A DNA stretch of 64,000 nt from Halopseudomonas laoshanensis (GTDB lineage: Bacteria; Pseudomonadota; Gammaproteobacteria; Pseudomonadales; Pseudomonadaceae), in NCBI RefSeq assembly GCF_008365385.1, contig NZ_QOVF01000002.1:310001-374000 (forward strand), given 5' to 3'. The notes beneath the pieces were generated by a model that saw nothing but the letters and a program-made list of their open reading frames with translations, was not told the origin of the DNA and did no database searches. Shown piece by piece: positions 40,683 through 49,062 of this stretch; positions within the stretch are counted from its first letter, which is position 1; each line of letters begins with the position of its first letter. The position numbers and the translations under genes are program-made.

Positions 40683-41642
40683 TCAAGCCCGCGCAAAATT
40701 GAAAGCGATTACCTGCTCAATGCGCGGCGCTCCCAGCGCCAGCATAACCAGACGGTCCAACCCTAAGGCAACGCCCGCGCAGGGCGGCAGGCCGGCATTC
40801 AACGCATCAACCAGACGCGTATCCACCGGCAGTGCGGCCTTGCCCATTGCCGTGCGCTCGCACTGGTCGGCAGCAAAACGCCGGCCCTGCTCCTTTGCGT
40901 CAGTCAATTCAAAATAGCCGTTGGCCAGCTCCATCCCCTTCACAAATAACTCGAAGCGCGCAGCGCTTGGCACTGCATCGTCGCCGTCCACAACCCGCGC
41001 CAAGGCTGCCTGTGATGCTGGAAAGGCGTAGACCAGGGTCGGAGCTTGCAAGGCGGGCTCGATACAATGCGAGAACAACAGGTTGAGCCAGCCATCGCGC
41101 GGCATTTCTCCGCTAAAGCCACACCGATTGCGCCCCTGCTGGGCAAGATCGGCATCGCTGCATTGATGAATATCCAATGCCAGATGTTCGGCAAACAAGC
41201 TCGCATAGGTAACACGCCGCGCTGCAACGCAGCCGAGAATCCCGACCACCAGGGCTTCCACTTCATCCATCAACTGATGGTGATCAAAGCCCACGCGGTA
41301 CCATTCGAGCATGCTGAACTCGGGATTATGGCGGCCGCCCGTCTCGCCATTACGAAACACCTTGCACAGCTGCCAGATACAGCCACTGCCAGCGGCCAGC
41401 AGGCGCTTCATCGGGTACTCCGGTGAAGTATGCAAATACAGCCGCTGCGCAGCCTGATCGCCGTCGGCAATATAGTCGGTGGCGAAGGGGTGCAGCTGAG
41501 GATCACTGACCGCAGCGGCGGACAGACAGGGCGTCTCCACTTCCAGCACGTTGCGCTCGGCAAAAAACTGACGAACCTGTCCTATTATCCCGGCGCGTGC
41601 GCGCAATGCGTCAATCGACGCGGAAGGCTGCCAATCCTGCAT
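40683..41642 (-). CDS. epmA: EF-P lysine lysyltransferase EpmA
   Basis: Class II LysRS-like enzyme that ligates (R)-beta-lysine to Lys34 of EF-P instead of tRNA. The 319-residue product lacks the LysRS anticodon domain and has the class II motifs: VLEVETPCLS, RLYLHTSPEYPMKRLLAAG, FRNGETGGRHNPEFSMLEW and the motif 3 segment GVALGLDRLVMLALG. ATG 41642 has GGAGAG upstream. It sits beside efp and epmB and next to psd, the same neighbourhood (epmA-psd, efp/epmB nearby) as in E. coli. Confidence 0.95.
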   Translation of the reverse strand: MQDWQPSASIDALRARAGIIGQVRQFFAERNVLEVETPCLSAAAVSDPQLHPFATDYIADGDQAAQRLYLHTSPEYPMKRLLAAGSGCIWQLCKVFRNGETGGRHNPEFSMLEWYRVGFDHHQLMDEVEALVVGILGCVAARRVTYASLFAEHLALDIHQCSDADLAQQGRNRCGFSGEMPRDGWLNLLFSHCIEPALQAPTLVYAFPASQAALARVVDGDDAVPSAARFELFVKGMELANGYFELTDAKEQGRRFAADQCERTAMGKAALPVDTRLVDALNAGLPPCAGVALGLDRLVMLALGAPRIEQVIAFNFARA

Positions 41643-41659
41643 CACTTACTCTCCAACCA

Positions 41660-41688
41660 GAAAAGAAAAACCGGGGCTAGGCCCCGGT
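41660..41688 (-). terminator. Intrinsic terminator downstream of efp
   Basis: Arms ACCGGGGC (41670-41677) and GCCCCGGT (41681-41688) close a TAG loop; on the minus strand TTTTTCTTTT follows. It lies between the efp stop and the epmA start, so epmA must have another promoter or be read through. Confidence 0.85.
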
Positions 41689-41721
41689 TGATCAGTACGT
41701 GCTTGCCGGTGCCTCAAGCAC

Positions 41722-42288
41722 TCAAGCGCGGCCCACATACTCGGCGCTGCGAGTATCTACTTTCAGTACATCGCCGACGTTGATGAACAATGGCACCTTG
41801 ACCACCGCACCAGTCGTCAGCTTGGCTGGCTTGGTACCACCACCGGACGTGTCACCGCGCACACCCGGATCAGTTTCAACCACTTCCAACTCAACAAAAT
41901 TGGGAGCACCAACTGCAATCGGCGCGCCGTTGAACAAAGTAACCTGATAGATCACTTGTTCCTTCAACCAGTTCTTCGCGTCGCTGACCGCTTTCTCGTC
42001 CGCCGCTACCTGCTCGAACGAACCGTCGGTGGCCATGAAATGCCAGAATTCACCGTCGGCATAGAGATATTCCATCTCGCGATCCATGACATCCGCGCCT
42101 TCCAGGCTATCGCCCGACTTGAAGGTACGCTCGTTGACCCGGCCGGTCTTCAGGTTGCGGACCTTGACTCGGTTGAATGCCTGACCTTTACCCGGCTTGA
42201 CATACTCGTTTTCCAGAATGGAGCAAGGATCGCCATCGAGCATCACCTTGAGACCGGGCTTGAATTCGTTGGTAGAATAATTGGCCAT
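41722..42288 (-). CDS. efp: Elongation factor P, lysine-type
   Basis: Relieves ribosome stalling at polyproline stretches. The 188-residue product has the three EF-P domains and the modification loop with Lys34 in [10 protein letters not shown], the sequence modified by EpmA/EpmB. This differs from P. aeruginosa EF-P, where Arg32 is rhamnosylated by EarP. Both modification enzymes flank it (epmA downstream on the same strand, epmB divergent upstream), so beta-lysylation is very likely. Confidence 0.97.
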   Translation of the reverse strand: MANYSTNEFKPGLKVMLDGDPCSILENEYVKPGKGQAFNRVKVRNLKTGRVNERTFKSGDSLEGADVMDREMEYLYADGEFWHFMATDGSFEQVAADEKAVSDAKNWLKEQVIYQVTLFNGAPIAVGAPNFVELEVVETDPGVRGDTSGGGTKPAKLTTGAVVKVPLFINVGDVLKVDTRSAEYVGRA

Positions 42289-42429
42289 ACACTTCCCACT
42301 GACAGTTTGAACGGAAACATCCGATAACGCGCTGAACAGAAGCGTCAGACCGGGATAAATCCCGGTGACAGCCAGACGTCAGCAATAACGTCCGACGGAT
42401 GCCTTGCCACCCAAGCGCGGAAAACGCCA

Positions 42430-43452
42430 ATGATACATGGATCTTTAGCCTCTGTTGAGTCCGACAGCTGGCAAAGTCTGCTGGCCTCCAGCATTACTGA
42501 CCCTCGCACCTTGCTGGAGCGGCTCAACCTCGACCCTGCCCTGCTGGGTCCGGCAATGTTGGCCAGCGCTGATTTTGCTCTGCGCGTGCCCGAACCTTAC
42601 CTTGCGCGCATGCAGCCTGGTGACGTGCATGACCCACTATTACGCCAGGTGCTGCCCGTTGGTGAGGAGCTGCTGGCTCAGCCTGGCTATCAACTCGACC
42701 CCCTCGGCGAGCAGCAGACCAATGCGCGGCCAGGCATTATTCACAAGTACCATGGGCGCCTGCTATTAATAGTTAGCGGTGGCTGCGCGATTAATTGCCG
42801 TTACTGTTTTCGCCGCCACTTCCCCTACGAAGACAACAACTTGAGCACCGCCGAGTGGCAGCAGGCACTGGACTACATCCGCTCGGATACCAGCCTGAGT
42901 GAAGTCATTTACAGCGGTGGCGACCCGCTGGCAGCCAATGATCGACGGCTGGCCTGGCTGACTCGAGAAATTGCCGATATAAAACATATTCGCCGGTTGC
43001 GTATTCACACACGCTTACCTGTGGTCATTCCCCAACGAGTCACGGGCGGATTGATAGATGCCCTCTGCGCTACCCGCTTACCGGTCACCATGGTTCTGCA
43101 CTGCAATCATGCCAATGAAATTGATCAGCATCTTGGCGCAGCCATACAGCGGCTGCGTGCCGCAGGGATGACATTGCTTAATCAGTCGGTGCTGCTCAAG
43201 GGCGTGAATGATCAACTCCAACAACAACTGGAGCTCAGCGAAAAGCTAGGCGACCATGGCGTTTTGCCCTATTATCTGCACGTACTGGACCACGTAAAAG
43301 GCGCCCAGCATTTCCATGTTGACGACCAGCAAGCTCAGCGGCTGGTTGGCCAGATGCTGAGCAAGCTTCCAGGATTCCTGGTTCCCCGCCTGGTGCGCGA
43401 AACAGCCGGGTGCGCCGGAAAATCACCTTTACCAGTAGAACTGATTGAATAG
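42430..43452 (+). CDS. epmB: EF-P beta-lysylation protein EpmB (lysine 2,3-aminomutase-like)
   Basis: Radical SAM, PLP-dependent enzyme that makes (R)-beta-lysine for EF-P. The 340-residue product has the CxxxCxxC motif CAINCRYCFRRHFPY, the GGDPL loop, a conserved HTRLPVVIPQRVTG stretch, the QSVLLKGVND region and the PLP-region PYYLHVLDHVKGAQHF. Shorter than clostridial KamA, as EpmB always is. It starts at ATG 42430, 141 bp from and divergent to efp. Confidence 0.95.
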   Translation: MIHGSLASVESDSWQSLLASSITDPRTLLERLNLDPALLGPAMLASADFALRVPEPYLARMQPGDVHDPLLRQVLPVGEELLAQPGYQLDPLGEQQTNARPGIIHKYHGRLLLIVSGGCAINCRYCFRRHFPYEDNNLSTAEWQQALDYIRSDTSLSEVIYSGGDPLAANDRRLAWLTREIADIKHIRRLRIHTRLPVVIPQRVTGGLIDALCATRLPVTMVLHCNHANEIDQHLGAAIQRLRAAGMTLLNQSVLLKGVNDQLQQQLELSEKLGDHGVLPYYLHVLDHVKGAQHFHVDDQQAQRLVGQMLSKLPGFLVPRLVRETAGCAGKSPLPVELIE

Positions 43453-43625
43453 CGTCAACTGAAATAGCGTAATCTGCTAGATAGTGGCCTATATCGACCG
43501 CGCTGAGCCTCTTTAGCGCCTGGCCGACTTTGCTGCTAGAGTGTTGTGACGCACTGGCGTCCTGGAGAACCCGTTCTCAACGCATCGGGACTTGGCCTGA
43601 ACCGCTTGTATTGGATAAGACTGTT

Positions 43626-45422
43626 ATGGATAGCACAACGCAAAAATTGAATTTGCGGATACCTCAGCAGACACTCAAATCGTTGAGCTTTGCCGAGGGC
43701 AGTGAAAAAGGCATCGTTCAATGGCTGGCCAATTTACCCAAGGCCAACATCGGTGAGACTGCGCGTCAGTTATATCAGGGCCTTATCGAAATCAATCAGC
43801 TGGATATCGCTGCGGACAAGCGCCTGGCGATTCTCGAACGCATCCGCCCCGAAGTTCATTACGTGTGCAGTGCACTGTCCAAATATTATCTTGGACAGTC
43901 GATCGTTCTTGAGGACAAGCCGCGCAAGGTCGCCAATCTTTCACAGTCGCTACAGAATCACCTGGCCAACGGCTACAAGATCGTTGTTGCCCAGGAGCGT
44001 ACGATCAAATCCCGTGATCACTCGGCGCTGGTCGGCCTGGCCATACAGCGCGCGATGCGAGGCCTGTGCGGGCCATTGCTGCGCGCCTTCCAGCTTTACT
44101 GCCCGGTGGCCGACGGCGTGTGGCTGGAGTTGCACCAGTTGTATCAATTGGCACGCAAACGCGGCCTGCACCAACAACCGATCAACGACAATGAAAGCCA
44201 GGGGGGAAAACCCCTGAGCATCGAGCAATGCTACCTGATCGCATTGCTGATGGGCTCGGCACGGCCGAATCAAATGCGCCAGAGCGCGATGGGTCGGTTG
44301 TTCGTCACCCTTGAGGACTGGTCGCGCATGGCCGTGCTGGTTGAACCAACCGACGCCCGTGCACTGTTCATCATCAACCCGGCGATGGACTGCCCGCCCC
44401 GTTACCGCTCTCTGATCCGCGAAGAAGATTTAACCAACAGTCTGGGCCTCAGCACCCAGGACCTGGTCGACGGTATCAAGGAATACATGCTCAACGGCGG
44501 CGAAAGTCGCGGCAACCTGAAGATCCCTGAGGGTTTCGGGGTCGAGTTGCTGCAGCATGTCAGCCAATCCTGGGGCGACCTCGCAGAGCGCACTTTCAAC
44601 CGAGTACCAGGCAGAGGCATTCTCAAACTCAGTATCGGCATGAGTGCCACGCACTTCCGTATCGCCCGCGTGCCGTTTTCCAGTTTTATCGATGCCGACG
44701 AGAAGGATACCAACCCGTTCTCCGACGCCGCGCAGCGTGAACGTCACAAGGGCGGATGGAACGGCGCGTTCGATGGTGAACCCAAGTCCCTGGACTGGAG
44801 CCCCGGCGCTGTCGAACAGATTAATTACAACAGCTTGCCCGGCGATACCAATCTGGAAGAGAACGACGACAGTTTTCCGATACACACGCTGCCGATCATT
44901 AATCACAGTCCCGGTGGTTTCTGTCTGACCTGGCCAAAGGACGTGCCCAAGCAACTGCAGGCGGGCGAGCTGCTGGGCATTCAGGAAGAGAACGAACAGG
45001 ACTGGAGCCTGGCCGTAGTGCGCTGGATACGCCAGGTGCGCGGCGGCGGCACCCAGATGGGTATTGAGCTGGTGGCGCCGCACTGCACCCCTTGCGCGGT
45101 CAAGCTGATGCGCAAGACCGAACAGCCCAGCACTTATCTGCGCGGGCTGATACTACCCGAGGTCGCTGCCATAGACCGGCCGTCGACGTTGATCACGCCG
45201 CGCATGCCTTTTCAGGTCAACAGCAAGGTCATGATCATGCAGGGCAACCGTGAGCTGCGTGCCCATCTCACTGACCGCGTTGCCGCTACGGGCAGCTTCA
45301 GTCAGTTTGAATACAAGCTGCTGGAGCCACTGAATGAGCAGCAGACGAAATCCGAGACCGGCAGCACATCTTTGAATACCGGTGCCGAGGATGACTTTGA
45401 CTCACTATGGAAGTCTCTGTAA
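43626..45422 (+). CDS. Conserved Pseudomonas protein, PilZ-like C-terminal region, upstream of fimX
   Basis: The 598-residue product begins MDSTTQKLNLRIP, a start also used by Pseudomonas homologues at this locus. The N-terminal ~390 residues are a mainly helical domain with no motif I can name. A stretch near residues 420-440 reads PIINHSPGGFCLTWPKD, close to the PilZ motif (D/N)xSxxG, followed by the LLGIQEE...AVVRWIRQVRGGGTQMGIEL beta-rich pattern of PilZ domains. It may bind c-di-GMP. It lies 138 bp upstream of fimX, itself a c-di-GMP protein. Start 43626 is preferred to in-frame codons further upstream. Confidence 0.6.
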   Translation: MDSTTQKLNLRIPQQTLKSLSFAEGSEKGIVQWLANLPKANIGETARQLYQGLIEINQLDIAADKRLAILERIRPEVHYVCSALSKYYLGQSIVLEDKPRKVANLSQSLQNHLANGYKIVVAQERTIKSRDHSALVGLAIQRAMRGLCGPLLRAFQLYCPVADGVWLELHQLYQLARKRGLHQQPINDNESQGGKPLSIEQCYLIALLMGSARPNQMRQSAMGRLFVTLEDWSRMAVLVEPTDARALFIINPAMDCPPRYRSLIREEDLTNSLGLSTQDLVDGIKEYMLNGGESRGNLKIPEGFGVELLQHVSQSWGDLAERTFNRVPGRGILKLSIGMSATHFRIARVPFSSFIDADEKDTNPFSDAAQRERHKGGWNGAFDGEPKSLDWSPGAVEQINYNSLPGDTNLEENDDSFPIHTLPIINHSPGGFCLTWPKDVPKQLQAGELLGIQEENEQDWSLAVVRWIRQVRGGGTQMGIELVAPHCTPCAVKLMRKTEQPSTYLRGLILPEVAAIDRPSTLITPRMPFQVNSKVMIMQGNRELRAHLTDRVAATGSFSQFEYKLLEPLNEQQTKSETGSTSLNTGAEDDFDSLWKSL

Positions 45423-45471
45423 ATTCAGGTTTTTACGGATTGATCCGGACCTGATGCAGAAGGCTCCATGC

Positions 45472-45496
45472 CCCTGCGGCTGATGGTCGCTGGGGG
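45472..45496 (+). terminator. Weak terminator-like hairpin before fimX
   Basis: CCCCTGCGGC (45472-45481) and GTCGCTGGGG (45487-45496) form a stem with one mismatch and one wobble around a TGATG loop, followed by a T-containing but imperfect run (TTCTT). It may attenuate read-through into fimX. Confidence 0.3.
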
Positions 45497-45560
45497 TTCT
45501 TATCCGGATTTTCTTATCCAATGTGAGCCGGTAAAACTGGCCGTTTAAATCTGGAAGACC

Positions 45561-47630
45561 ATGGGCACAGACTCAAGCGCAATCCGACTACTGATCCTCG
45601 AAGATTCGCAGAACGACGCTGAGTACCTCGTCAGCCTACTGCGCAATGCCGGACATGCTACCCGTGCGCACCGGATTACCTCCGTGGAAGATCTTCAGGA
45701 ATGCCTGCAGCAAACCTGGGATCTGTGCCTGGCTGTGCCAGAAACCAGCTTTATGAGCGCCACCGAAGCCTGCGAGCTGATAGCGCGACAATCCAGAGAC
45801 ATTCCCTTCATATTGTTAAGCCCCGAAGCGGGTGACCAGGAACGCACCCTCGGCATGCGCTCTGGCATGCGTGATGTCATTCCCGACTCCGCAGAAGCGC
45901 TACTGACCATCGTAGTCAAACGCGAATTGGCCAGCCTGGAGGCGCGCCGGCAACTGCGCATTGCAGAACAAAGTCTGCGGGAGGCTGAAAAGCGCTGCCA
46001 ACTCTTGCTCGACAGCTCAGTTGATTCGATCGCCTATGTCCACGATGGCATGCATATTTACGCCAACCGCTCCTATATCAGACTGTTTGGCTATGAAGAT
46101 CCAGACGATCTCGCCGCCGAACCCATGGTGGGTTTGATCGCAGCCAAGGATCAAGCCGCTTTCAAGACCTTCCTGCGCAGCTACAGCGATCAGGGCGGCA
46201 AGAACGAAATGCGCTGCAGCGGTATCGACATTGATGGCAAAGAATTCCCCATCATGCTGACCTTCACCCCGGCCAGCTATGATGGTGAGCCATGCACGCA
46301 GGTCGTCATCCGCGTTGAAACGGCCAGTGCCGAGTTTGAAGAGAAGCTCAAGGTCATGGCCAGCCAGGACCTTGTCACAGGTTTGTACAACCGCTCCTAT
46401 TTTCAGGAGCAGTTGGGCAAAGTCAGCGAACAGGCAGTGCATCTGGGCCAAGCCAGCAGCCTGGTTTACCTGAGCATCGACAACTTCAACGGTGTACAGA
46501 GTGACGTGGGGATTGGCGGCTCTGATCTTATTCTCAGCGACCTTGCCCAGATGCTACGTCAGGCTTTCCCGGAGAACACACTGCTCGCCCGCTTCAGCGA
46601 CGACGCCTGCAGCATTCTGCTGGCAAGCCAGGAGCCGGAAGCGGTTAATCCGATGCTGGACGATTTGCGCAGGAAAATCGAAGCCACGCTCTTTGAAGCT
46701 AACGGCCGGACCGTCCAGATTACCGTCAGCATGGGTATATCCGCGATCAGCGAGACCAGCCCCAAGCCGGAAGAAGCCATCGACCGCGCCCACCGTCTTG
46801 CCGATCAAATCAGCCAGGCGGGCGGTAACGCCATTCGAATATTCAATCCGCTCGAAGAACTGGCGCATCAGGCCAACCGCGGCAACCTGATCGCGCTGGT
46901 CAAGCACACGCTGGAAACCAACGGCTTTAAACTGCTGTTCCAACCGGTGATCAGCCTCAGAGGCGATAACTCCGAGCACTATGAAACCTATTTGCGACTG
47001 ATCAACAGCCAGGGCGAAGAAGTGCCTGCTGCCGATTTCTTACCTGCCGCACAGGAAGCCGGACTGGCTATCGAGATTGATCGTTGGGTCGTAACTCAGG
47101 CAATCAAGATCCTTGCCAACCACCGCGCCAAGGGCACCGATACACGCTTGCTGCTCAACCTGAGCAGTGCCAGCCTGCAGGACGCAGAACTGGTGCAATG
47201 GGTCGCCGGCCAGCTGAAAGAAAGCCGACTGCCACCTGACAGCCTGATTTTCCAGTTCAACGATGCCGATGCCAACGCTTATATGAAGCAGGCCAAGACA
47301 TTGACCGAGTCGCTGCACAAGCTGCATTGCAAGGTGTCGCTCAGCCACTTCGGTTGCGCATTGAACCCCTATGCCGCGCTCAAGCATCTGCACGTGGACT
47401 TCATCAAGATCGATGGCTCGTTCAGCCGTGATCTTGCCGACGCGGAAGCGGTAAATACGCTCAAGGGTATGGTCACTACCTTACATGCCCAGGGCAAACT
47501 GACCATCGTGCCCTATGTCGACAGCGCGACCATGATGCCGACCTTATGGCAAGCCGGGGTCAATTATATCCAGGGGCATTATTTGCAGTCGCCCAGCGAC
47601 AGCATGAATTACGACTTTTCTGCGGAATAA
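45561..47630 (+). CDS. fimX: FimX-like c-di-GMP effector: degenerate receiver, PAS, GGDEF and EAL domains
   Basis: In P. aeruginosa FimX binds c-di-GMP through a non-catalytic EAL domain and drives type IV pilus assembly. The 689-residue product has a receiver-like domain (~8-125) lacking the phospho-acceptor Asp (the site reads LCLAVPETS), a PAS domain (~135-255), a GGDEF-like domain whose motif is SDDAC (346-350), and an EAL-like domain whose motif is ETY (475-477) where P. aeruginosa has EVL. Length agrees with FimX (691). It follows the PilZ-like gene and precedes serB, as in P. aeruginosa. No enzymatic activity is expected; binding is inferred from the family. Confidence 0.9.
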   Translation: MGTDSSAIRLLILEDSQNDAEYLVSLLRNAGHATRAHRITSVEDLQECLQQTWDLCLAVPETSFMSATEACELIARQSRDIPFILLSPEAGDQERTLGMRSGMRDVIPDSAEALLTIVVKRELASLEARRQLRIAEQSLREAEKRCQLLLDSSVDSIAYVHDGMHIYANRSYIRLFGYEDPDDLAAEPMVGLIAAKDQAAFKTFLRSYSDQGGKNEMRCSGIDIDGKEFPIMLTFTPASYDGEPCTQVVIRVETASAEFEEKLKVMASQDLVTGLYNRSYFQEQLGKVSEQAVHLGQASSLVYLSIDNFNGVQSDVGIGGSDLILSDLAQMLRQAFPENTLLARFSDDACSILLASQEPEAVNPMLDDLRRKIEATLFEANGRTVQITVSMGISAISETSPKPEEAIDRAHRLADQISQAGGNAIRIFNPLEELAHQANRGNLIALVKHTLETNGFKLLFQPVISLRGDNSEHYETYLRLINSQGEEVPAADFLPAAQEAGLAIEIDRWVVTQAIKILANHRAKGTDTRLLLNLSSASLQDAELVQWVAGQLKESRLPPDSLIFQFNDADANAYMKQAKTLTESLHKLHCKVSLSHFGCALNPYAALKHLHVDFIKIDGSFSRDLADAEAVNTLKGMVTTLHAQGKLTIVPYVDSATMMPTLWQAGVNYIQGHYLQSPSDSMNYDFSAE

Positions 47631-47639
47631 CTCTGCTAG

Positions 47640-47677
47640 CTTGGCAGAATGGGCGGCGCTCAGCCCATTCTGCCAAG
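47640..47677. repeat. 15-bp perfect inverted repeat between convergent fimX and serB
   Basis: CTTGGCAGAATGGGC (47640-47654) and GCCCATTCTGCCAAG (47663-47677) form a 15-bp stem with an 8-bp loop, between the stops of two convergent genes. It is probably a bidirectional terminator, although no clear T-run follows on either strand. Confidence 0.65.
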
Positions 47678-47682
47678 CGCGT

Positions 47683-48894
47683 TCAGAAACCTTCGCGATC
47701 CCGAAACCCCAGCAGATAGAGAATGCCATCCAGGCCCAGGGTCGAGATGGCCTGCTTTGCCGATTGCTTGACCAATGGCTTGGCTCTGAACGCGACGCCC
47801 AGCCCGGCGATTGACAACATCGGCAGATCATTAGCGCCGTCACCGACGGCAATTGTCTGCTCCAGACTGATTCCTTCGCGCTCGGCCAGCTCACGCAGCA
47901 AATCGGCCTTGCGCTGGCCATCAACAATCGGCTCCAGCACTTCACCGGTGACCAGTCCATCCTTGACCGGCAACGCATTGGCATACACATAATCGATGCC
48001 CAGCCGTGCTTGCAATTGCTCGGCAAAATAACTGAAGCCACCAGACAGAATAGCGGTTTTGTAACCCAGGCGTCTGAGCTGGCTGATCAGCGTTTCCGCC
48101 CCTTCGGTCAGCCTCAGGGACGCACCAATCTCTTCCAGTACCGATACCGGCAGCCCCTTCAGCAGCGCCATGCGCTCGCGGAAACTGGCTTTGAAGTCCA
48201 GCTCACCGCGCATAGCGCGCTCGGTGATCTCCGACACTTGCTCACCCACACCTGCGGCCTTGGCCAGCTCGTCAATTACCTCTGCATCAATCAAGGTCGA
48301 GTCCATGTCAAACACGACCAACCGGCGGTTGCGGCGGAAAATACTGTCTTGCTGAAAGGCAATATCCACATTCAGCTGCTGAGCGATGGTCAGAAATTCA
48401 GCGCGTAGCGTGCCCGGGTCAGAGGGCTCCCCACGCACCGAAAATTCGATACAGCCCTTACCTTGATCCGCCGGCAAGCCCTCGGGAATGCGCCCGGACA
48501 GGCGGTCAATGTGATCAATGTTCAAACCGTAGCGGGCTGTAATTTCGCTGACCTGGGCGATATGCTCAGCGGTTACCCGGCGTGCCAACAAGGTGACAAT
48601 ATGCCGTGGCTTGCCCTGCCCGGTTACCCAGCGACTGTATTCATCTGCGCTGACTGGCGTAAAGCGTACTTGCTGATCAAGCTCATAACCGCGGAACAGA
48701 ACATCCTTGAGCACATCAGCCATCCCCGCCTCGCCAGCCATCTCGACCAGAATCCCGAAGGATAAGGTATCGTGGATAACCGCCTGGCCGATATCCAGAA
48801 TATTCACTTCTGCTCTGGCCAGAATGCCGGTAATGGCCGCTGTCAAACCGGGCCGATCCGGGCCGGTGATGTTGATCAGAACAATTTCCTTCAA
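47683..48894 (-). CDS. serB: Phosphoserine phosphatase SerB with ACT domains
   Basis: Dephosphorylates phosphoserine, the last step of serine synthesis. The 403-residue product has two N-terminal ACT domains (~1-80, ~95-175) and a C-terminal HAD domain with FDMDSTLIDAEVIDELAK (nucleophile DxD), ILSGGFSYF and GDGANDLPML. The start is TTG at 48894, with GGAGAGG upstream; the N-terminus KEIVLINITGPDRPGLTA is the conserved family start, so TTG is real. It is divergent from the Smp-like gene, an association known in enterics (smp-serB). Confidence 0.97.
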   Translation of the reverse strand: MKEIVLINITGPDRPGLTAAITGILARAEVNILDIGQAVIHDTLSFGILVEMAGEAGMADVLKDVLFRGYELDQQVRFTPVSADEYSRWVTGQGKPRHIVTLLARRVTAEHIAQVSEITARYGLNIDHIDRLSGRIPEGLPADQGKGCIEFSVRGEPSDPGTLRAEFLTIAQQLNVDIAFQQDSIFRRNRRLVVFDMDSTLIDAEVIDELAKAAGVGEQVSEITERAMRGELDFKASFRERMALLKGLPVSVLEEIGASLRLTEGAETLISQLRRLGYKTAILSGGFSYFAEQLQARLGIDYVYANALPVKDGLVTGEVLEPIVDGQRKADLLRELAEREGISLEQTIAVGDGANDLPMLSIAGLGVAFRAKPLVKQSAKQAISTLGLDGILYLLGFRDREGF

Positions 48895-48978
48895 AGGGGC
48901 CTCTCCAATCTAGAGATGTGTGCGCATGTGGCCGACTATTCTACCTGTAATTGCCCGGTCGCTCACAGATGCAGCCTT

Positions 48979-49005
48979 TTGCCCTCAGGTCGGAATGGCT
49001 ATACT
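48979..49005 (+). promoter_or_regulatory. Candidate promoter of the Smp-like gene
   Basis: TTGCCC (48979-48984) and TATACT (49000-49005) are 15 bp apart, a near-consensus -10 with a shortish spacer, in the divergent serB/Smp intergenic region. It would start transcription about 50 bp upstream of the TTG start. Confidence 0.45.
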
Positions 49006-49062
49006 GCGCAGAGAATCTATTCATAGCACGATTCTGCTCCATTCCACTGACCGAGTCCCACT

